Positions 58,893-64,000 of a DNA stretch of 64,000 bases are shown piece after piece. Every line of letters begins with the position of its first letter. Positions within the stretch are counted from its first letter, which is position 1. The notes under the pieces were generated by a model. That model worked only from the letters and a program-made list of their open reading frames with translations, searched no databases and was not told the DNA's origin. A program made the position numbers and the translations under genes. The DNA is taken from the NCBI GenBank assembly GCA_026873275.1, contig JANTUC010000009.1, positions 992,001 through 1,056,000 on the forward strand, given 5' to 3'. The DNA is from Pseudopithomyces maydicus (lineage: Eukaryota; Ascomycota; Dothideomycetes; Pleosporales; Didymosphaeriaceae).

Positions 58893-59997
58893 GTACGGCT
58901 GCGTCGATGCATCATGTCCAATATCTCTTCATAGCCTATCATGAACCAATGCAGTATTCTCCTTCTTGATACCCAATACTATTCACTCAAAACGGCTACG
59001 CAAAATCATGAATTGACAATGCAAACAGATACTGCGATAATCCGCATTAAAAAAAGGAAATGAAAAGGATGAAAAGCCTTGGAATTGAAAGAAAAAAACA
59101 AAATAGGACGCATGCATGCTTCAAGTAGAAGAGCATACTGAATGTAGACACAAGAGCGAGGAATTGCGTTTGGCCCGTCGCTCTCCAAGATCCACCAATA
59201 ACAGGTGCATGTCCATCATGCAATCCCGCAGCCACATGTCGCCGAATACACCTGTCTGTCTCGCACATTATTTACCTTATCTTCCAGTACCTAATATTGA
59301 TGGACCTTGTTCTTTGGATCGTTCGCCGAGGAGCTACCACGCTCATGCTGCCAATCTCCATTTACCGACCATGAACACCGGGCCCTCGAAGATCTCGTAA
59401 ACTTGCATCACCTTCCGCTTCCGGCACCTACCATGCGCATCATTTCACGCGACTGGTCCACAACCTTGGAACACCTGACAAAACGCTCTGTGGGTGTGGA
59501 CTACACAGAGCCAACGTCCCCCTCGGCGACCCCTGTCGGCTCTGCTAATGCCCATCTGTAGTCGCTGGATCTTGTCGGTCACCCGTCCTCAGACCCAGCA
59601 GTATCGTGGTGGCAAAGAGGCAACTCGCACTGTGCTCGCTGACTCCTTGTATTAGGATGGGCGCGCTATCAAAGCTGATAAGGGGAGCAGGTGTCATTTA
59701 CGAACGCTGATGACCTGGGGCTGCAAGCGGTGAGCCCGATGACTTCTTGGAAGAAATCTTATCGTGGCTGCAGACTGGTGGTAGCAAATGCAGCACCTAA
59801 TCTTGCTCCGCTGCCATCCTGTGATTACCCCCCACCTCATGAATGTGTATGATGGCACCGTAGAGTCAAATTGCACCACGATGCATGTCAGGCAAAGATG
59901 AGGATTTCTGTCACATAAGGAAAGCGAAATTCAGTTTTTTTTTCGGACTGCGATATGTCTGACCAGCACATGCATTGTCTCGTGTGAATCGTTGGGG
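58893..59997. other. Intergenic region
   Basis: About 1.1 kb, 3' flanks of two convergent genes plus unassigned sequence. The short frames present lack coding character. Confidence 0.55.
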
Positions 59998-61247
59998 TCA
60001 TGCCAGCACCGGTGCATCACCACCTCCGGTTTCTTCTGCATCTCCATTCCACACCTCCATCATGTCCAACCATTCCAACATAAATCCCGCTACGATCCTC
60101 GCCCAGTCGCGCACGACCTTCATGTCCAAATGGGCTCCGTCATCCTCTTCAGTATGCCAGACACGTGGGAAGGGCTGTGGTATCACATGCAGCGTTTCCA
60201 CGCCCCTCCAAATGAAGGGGAGATGGTCGTCCGATATACCACCAAATGCCATTGTTTTGTTGACATCGGGAAGGAAACGCATAGAATTGGAGGATTCGAG
60301 AAGGCTGAGAGAGCGCATGCGTGATTCGACGGCGGAGAAGGCACGGTAGGCCCAGTGCGTGGTTGTATAATAGGAGGGAACAGAGGGCGAGGACGAGCCG
60401 AGGAGATCTAGGAGCATGAAGAGGGATACTGAATGCAAGGTTAGCTACCCATGGGTTTACCTGGGAGGGGTGAGGTAGGTACTTTGGGAAAGAGGCGTTA
60501 CGTATTTGTAGAACTTTTGGGATGGGGGTTTGGAGAATTGACCCAGAAATTGGAAAGTGATCTGGTGTGGCTGTTAGCAGTGTCCATGTCAAGGTGCAGT
60601 GAACATGGGTACCTTGAGCCGTATAAGGAATCCGTGTCGGTCCAAGTATCGAATGCCTCTTCGCCGTCGAGGAACAGGATCTGTATGCCCATATCCATCT
60701 CAACGGTCCCCCCTTCCCCCAATGCAGACATCTCGTCGTACATCTGCTGCGCGTAGCCGTCGACCACCTTGGCAGCCCACATGAGCATTGCGCAGGGTGC
60801 CGCGCTGTCGGTTGCGCCGATGAAGCCATCCGGCTTCAGCTTGCTATCATAGTGGGCAACCAGGGTAAGAAAATTGGTCTGACCAGGCTGGACCCATGGC
60901 GGCTCGCGCCTGATGATGAGGTTCGAAAAGGGGAGTTTTTTGCCCTTGGACGTGGGCGTCTTCTGGGTGCTGTTCTGCCATGTGATGGACCATTTCGGGA
61001 GCTCGCGTTGGAAATAATCGACGAGGTGGCGCTGGGCGGCTATCTGGCCAGGGGTGCCAGGGACTCGAGGTATGAGGAGGGGCGCGAGAATGCCCGTGGC
61101 ATTGTCGACGTCGAATTCGGTGCCGGGAGCAGGAATGGCGCGGAGAAAGCTGTCGGAGAGCGGCTTGTATGCTACGACACAGCTGACCAGCAGCAGAAGG
61201 CACAGCAGCAGCAAAGGGGCTCGGATTGGAGGTATTCGGGGATGCAT
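59998..61247 (-). CDS. Glutaminyl-peptide cyclotransferase-like zinc enzyme (M28 family)
   Basis: Three exons on the minus strand: 60613-61247, 60515-60561 (weak gttcta donor) and 59998-60428; about 370 residues, and the summed exon length is divisible by three. Start MHPRIPPIRAPLLLLCLLLL, a signal peptide or anchor. Zinc ligands appear in order: VAHYDSK (His), GATDSAAPCAML (Asp), LDGEEAF (Glu) and DDHLPF (His), with WTDTDSLYGSR between. The C-terminal part reads LFMLLDLLGSSSPSVPSYY and WRGVETLHVIPQPFPRVWH. These are hallmarks of glutaminyl cyclases that form N-terminal pyroglutamate in the secretory pathway. The boundaries of the tiny middle exon are uncertain. Confidence 0.85.
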
Positions 61248-62241
61248 GTTGCTCGCTGTGGGGGGTGGGGGATATCGTCTAGACAGCAAGAGACATGGTG
61301 TCAAGTCGGAGTAGCGCGCGATGTCAAGCTGTAGCGAGAAGACGCAGACAGGGCATGGCGCAATGTTTCAAGAGCCAGCTAGGTGAGACGGATAGGGCTT
61401 GCAGAGGCCAAACACCAAGGGCTTGCAGACGATGCCGTTCTCCCGAGGCTGGCCTACGACGAGGTGTGAGTGTTTCAGTCTGGCAGCAGGCTGGCTTCCA
61501 AGGTCCACGGGTCGTGCCTCGGCCAGTGACTGGTCTGGCGTCCCTGGCGGCGTTCACGCATTGCTTCAAGGTGACGTCAACGCGAACAGCCCAGGGCCGG
61601 CGCGTGTAGGCACTGCACTGTGCAGCACAGCCCAGGAATGTGCGTCGCAGCAGCGGCTACGTATTCACACACATATATACATCAACAGAGTGCTGCCTTG
61701 TTCAGCCTTGCAGCGTTGCGGCCTGGGAACTCTACACACACCACAATAACCGCGCGCAGTCTGGAGGCCCCACTCCAGCCGAACGCGCCCGACCTCCCCG
61801 CCCGTGCTGCCTGACTCTTTTCCCCACAAACGCCGAACTTTGCCTCGTCCTCGCGCCCACAATCCGACCCGGAGAATTCGCATTTCTCCTCCTGCCTCGC
61901 CCCTCTGCACAGCAGCCCACCCGCCGCCCACCCGCCGCCCAACACGCGTCAGCATCCGAGCCCTGGAGTCTGACACCCCGCTCCCCTTCAAGTCCGCGAC
62001 TTCACCCCGCCGTGCCAGCCGAGGGCAGAGTCGACCTGCGTTTGGTGAAGGCACAGAAGCGATACTATGGCCCTCGCCTATTGTTCACTCTCACCCATTC
62101 TGCGCAAACCGCACAACCCGCACAAAGCCGCCAGCCTCTGAGCCTCTGACTGCTCTCCCACCCACAGCCACCCGCAGCGCCACTCGACTCCCGACTACCA
62201 CCACTTACCACCCGACAACCCCCAGCAGCACATCCGCCAAC
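61248..62241. promoter_or_regulatory. Divergent intergenic region with pyrimidine-rich leader
   Basis: Upstream of the cyclotransferase and of the acidic-tail protein. From about 61,750 the + strand is C/T/A-rich, poor in G, and open in frame with the downstream gene, but reads as low-complexity Pro/Thr/Arg sequence, consistent with a 5' leader. Confidence 0.55.
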
Positions 62242-63360
62242 ATGATCGCCCGCACACCTCCGCCCACCACCACGCTCCCAGCGAGCCTCATCCTCACCCC
62301 GCGCGAACTCAAGCAGTATCGCCGCTTCCAGGCTCAGACCACCCTGCTCAAGCCCAAAGACCAGGGCCTCCTGCCCTCAGCTGCTGAGTATGCCGACTTC
62401 CAGTCGTGGCTTGCAAAGCGCGACTCGGGCTACCTTTCCGACACCCCGCTCGCCGACATCGCATCCTACCTGGAGCGCGCCACGGGAACCAAGGAGGAGC
62501 ACGGCAAAGCCAGCACTTGCGGCCACGCCTTGCATCCATCACTGCAGGAGAAGATGGAGCGGTGTCCCGTCTGCATAGTAGACATGCACCGCACCTATAT
62601 GAAAGTGCTTACTGTCGCGCTGGAAGATGCTGGCGGCATGGTGAAGCAACGTTGGGAAGCCGCCGATCGCGACTCCCCCACCCTACAGGCCTGGTATGCT
62701 GGCAAGTTGGCCTTGATTAGAGATATCCATTGGCTTGAGAGCCTCGCCCAGGATGAGCAAGAGCACGACGAGCAGCACCATCACCAGCCCCCTCGGTGCT
62801 CGGGTGACAACACAGTCGATGTCAAGACCGCCATTCAGGCTATCCAGCTATATTGGGACAGTATTGAGGCCAGTCCGACAGTATCGTGCTCGCCACAGAA
62901 AAAGCCCGCCCGCAACGTGGTCTTCCGCCCTGAGACCAGCTTCGAGCCTGGCCGAGATCAGCACTACTTTTGGCGCAAGTCGCCACGATACGAAGCCGGC
63001 GGAAAATATGCATCTTCGAGCGATTGCGACCAGGAAGACCCCGATGAAGAGGTGCTAGAGCTCCAAGGTAGCGAGGACAATTGTCAATCGGCCGTAGTCA
63101 CAAAAGTAACGACCGCACGTGTCCAAAGCGGAGATGAAGAGGACCAGTGCGATGATAATGCTAGGGTCCAGGAAGATGATGAGGACGATTGGGAAGACGA
63201 GGATGAGAGTGAGGAAGATGAGGAAGACGATGAAGACGACGATGACGATGATGACTGCGATGACGACGATGACGACGACGACACACATACTGACTATATC
63301 GTCTTTGAGTATGAAGAGGTCGCGATCGAAGGCGCCGACTTTATCGTCTTCGAAGCGTGA
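62242..63360 (+). CDS. Fungal protein with C..H/CPVC motif and extreme acidic tail, unknown function
   Basis: 372 residues, single exon, start MIARTPPPTTTLPASLILTP at aacATGat. The frame is open to 61804, but the added part is low-complexity. An N-terminal helical region (LTPRELKQYRRFQAQ...LPSAAEYADFQSWLAKRDSGYL) is followed by STCGHALHPSL and ERCPVCIVDMH, a possible zinc-binding CxH...CxxC pair. Next are a helical stretch (WYAGKLALIRDIHWLESLAQ) and a basic PQKKPARNVVF segment. The end is a tail of more than 50 Asp/Glu residues that closes DYIVFEYEEVAIEGADFIVFEA. I recall such proteins in Dothideomycetes with no assigned function. A nuclear or chromatin role is only a guess from the acidic tail. 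Confidence 0.75.
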   Translation: MIARTPPPTTTLPASLILTPRELKQYRRFQAQTTLLKPKDQGLLPSAAEYADFQSWLAKRDSGYLSDTPLADIASYLERATGTKEEHGKASTCGHALHPSLQEKMERCPVCIVDMHRTYMKVLTVALEDAGGMVKQRWEAADRDSPTLQAWYAGKLALIRDIHWLESLAQDEQEHDEQHHHQPPRCSGDNTVDVKTAIQAIQLYWDSIEASPTVSCSPQKKPARNVVFRPETSFEPGRDQHYFWRKSPRYEAGGKYASSSDCDQEDPDEEVLELQGSEDNCQSAVVTKVTTARVQSGDEEDQCDDNARVQEDDEDDWEDEDESEEDEEDDEDDDDDDDCDDDDDDDDTHTDYIVFEYEEVAIEGADFIVFEA

Positions 63361-63781
63361 GCATGGCAAGATGCTGTGCTACACCAAGTGCACGATTTTC
63401 AAAATACAGTGGGCTTTGCATTGGGATGGAGTTTTAAGGCGTATGGCGAATGCGTTTGGTTGCATGGAATTCAGCGGCAACCCCGCAAATGCCACACTGG
63501 CATGGTCAAAAGTAAAGGCATGGAGCCTTTGGAATCGGAGGATGCATCTTCGGTCCGATTTGCATTTCACATATGGCGTTTACACTGCATTGGGGCGCGT
63601 CGAAGACCGCACACGTGCTCAAAGCGAGATACCCACAAGGCAATAGGCCTGCATGCAATGCACCAAGTCTGTTTTTCTTTTTTCATATTTACATGTTCAC
63701 ACATCCGCATTAGTATGCTACCAATACTGTTGTACGTGATCCTTGTGCAGTGATGCCACACCGAGTGAACCTGAGCAACAT
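63361..63781. other. Intergenic region between convergent genes
   Basis: 421 bp, 3' flanks of the acidic-tail gene (+) and the edge gene (-). Nothing else seen. Confidence 0.55.
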
Positions 63782-64000
63782 TCATCCCGCTTTGTCTCCC
63801 TTGGCCTTCCCATCCTCTACCTCCGGCGCGCTTGGCACATCTACACCCTCAAGTTTCCACTTCATCCCCAGATACGCATCGCTCAACACAATCACGTCGG
63901 CCTTCTTCCCTTGCGCGTCCCTTGGAAGGCTGATTCTCGCTGAACCTTGCAGTTTCGCGCCACCCGCGTTGATTCTTTTACCAGCGCCGCGCCCACCTCC
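63782..64000 (-). CDS. C-terminal end of a gene cut by the window edge; possibly a Ski2-like helicase Sec63 domain
   Basis: The minus strand is open from the edge to TGA at 63782-63784 (72 codons). It reads KLQGSARISLPRDAQGKKAD then VIVLSDAYLGMKWKLEGVDV, and ends in a Lys/Gly-rich tail. The VLSDAYLGM-W block resembles the last strand pair of the Sec63/FN3-like domain at the end of Ski2-like helicases (Slh1/Brr2/Mer3 type). This is a weak guess from a short stretch. Confidence 0.4.
   Translation of the reverse strand, partial: GGGRGAGKRINAGGAKLQGSARISLPRDAQGKKADVIVLSDAYLGMKWKLEGVDVPSAPEVEDGKAKGDKAG

Noticed and set aside
61804..62241. Extended N-terminus of 146 residues for the acidic-tail protein
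   Set aside because: Low-complexity Pro/Thr/Arg sequence from a G-poor leader; the Met at 62242 starts the structured part.
58000..63000. Secondary-metabolite or secreted-enzyme gene cluster
   Set aside because: The protease, cyclotransferase and neighbours belong to unrelated pathways, with no synthase, transporter or regulator among them.

Overview
The window comes from a filamentous ascomycete. The evidence is short spliceosomal introns of about 40-60 bp (one of about 200 bp), compact genes on both strands, fungal protein families, a tRNA with a short anticodon-loop intron, and repeats altered by C-to-T/G-to-A changes typical of repeat-induced point mutation (RIP). The two-compartment layout (AT-rich block against GC-balanced gene block) and the protein families suggest Dothideomycetes, possibly Pleosporales. 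That placement is inference.

Positions 1 to about 36,123 form an AT-rich block with no open reading frame above about 60 codons on either strand. It is a pile of RIP-destroyed retrotransposons whose nesting can be read from LTR pairs and target-site duplications (TSDs). Element B (Ty3/gypsy chromovirus, + strand) is cut in its left repeat by a copy of family A (A1, - strand, running off the window) and in its RT/RNase H region by another A copy (A2, 7175-21215, + strand, TSD CTACT/CTGCT). A2 is cut in its gag region by element D (8868-16099, - strand, TSD AGAAC). To the right, a Ty1/copia element C (+ strand, ending in an LTR at 36123) is cut in its RT by a third A copy (A3, 26957-33669, - strand, TSD GATTT/GATCT) and in its RNase H region by a poly(A)-tailed insertion of about 1.15 kb (34214-35360). 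Chromodomain remnants are readable in A, B and D. In A2, A3 and D an extra reading-frame relic lies antisense to the element between the integrase/chromodomain and the 3' LTR. It encodes a coiled coil, with a cysteine-rich segment in family A. This is the most interesting signal in the window.

The change to gene-bearing DNA is abrupt. The copia LTR ends at 36123, a TAGG/CAGG tetranucleotide tract runs to 36391, and ordinary genes follow. In order these are: a small membrane protein; a DUF3445 heme-dependent N-demethylase-like protein; a single-pass membrane protein (-); an SRPK-type kinase (-) with an apparent G-run frameshift; a GRIP-domain golgin (-) divergent from zuotin (+); a universal-stress-protein-domain protein (+); a Golgi pH regulator homologue (+); a small hydrophilic protein (+); a tRNA-Ala(CGC) with intron and a tRNA relic; a trypsin-like secreted protease (-); a small four-exon protein (+); a glutaminyl-peptide cyclotransferase (-); an acidic-tailed protein with a CPVC motif (+); and the 3' end of a gene cut by the right edge (-).

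The genes are mainly housekeeping (Golgi tethering and pH, ribosome-associated chaperone, SR-protein kinase) plus secreted or secretory-pathway enzymes. No metabolic cluster or operon-like grouping is apparent. Exon boundaries were read by eye from GT/GC-AG signals and frame continuity.
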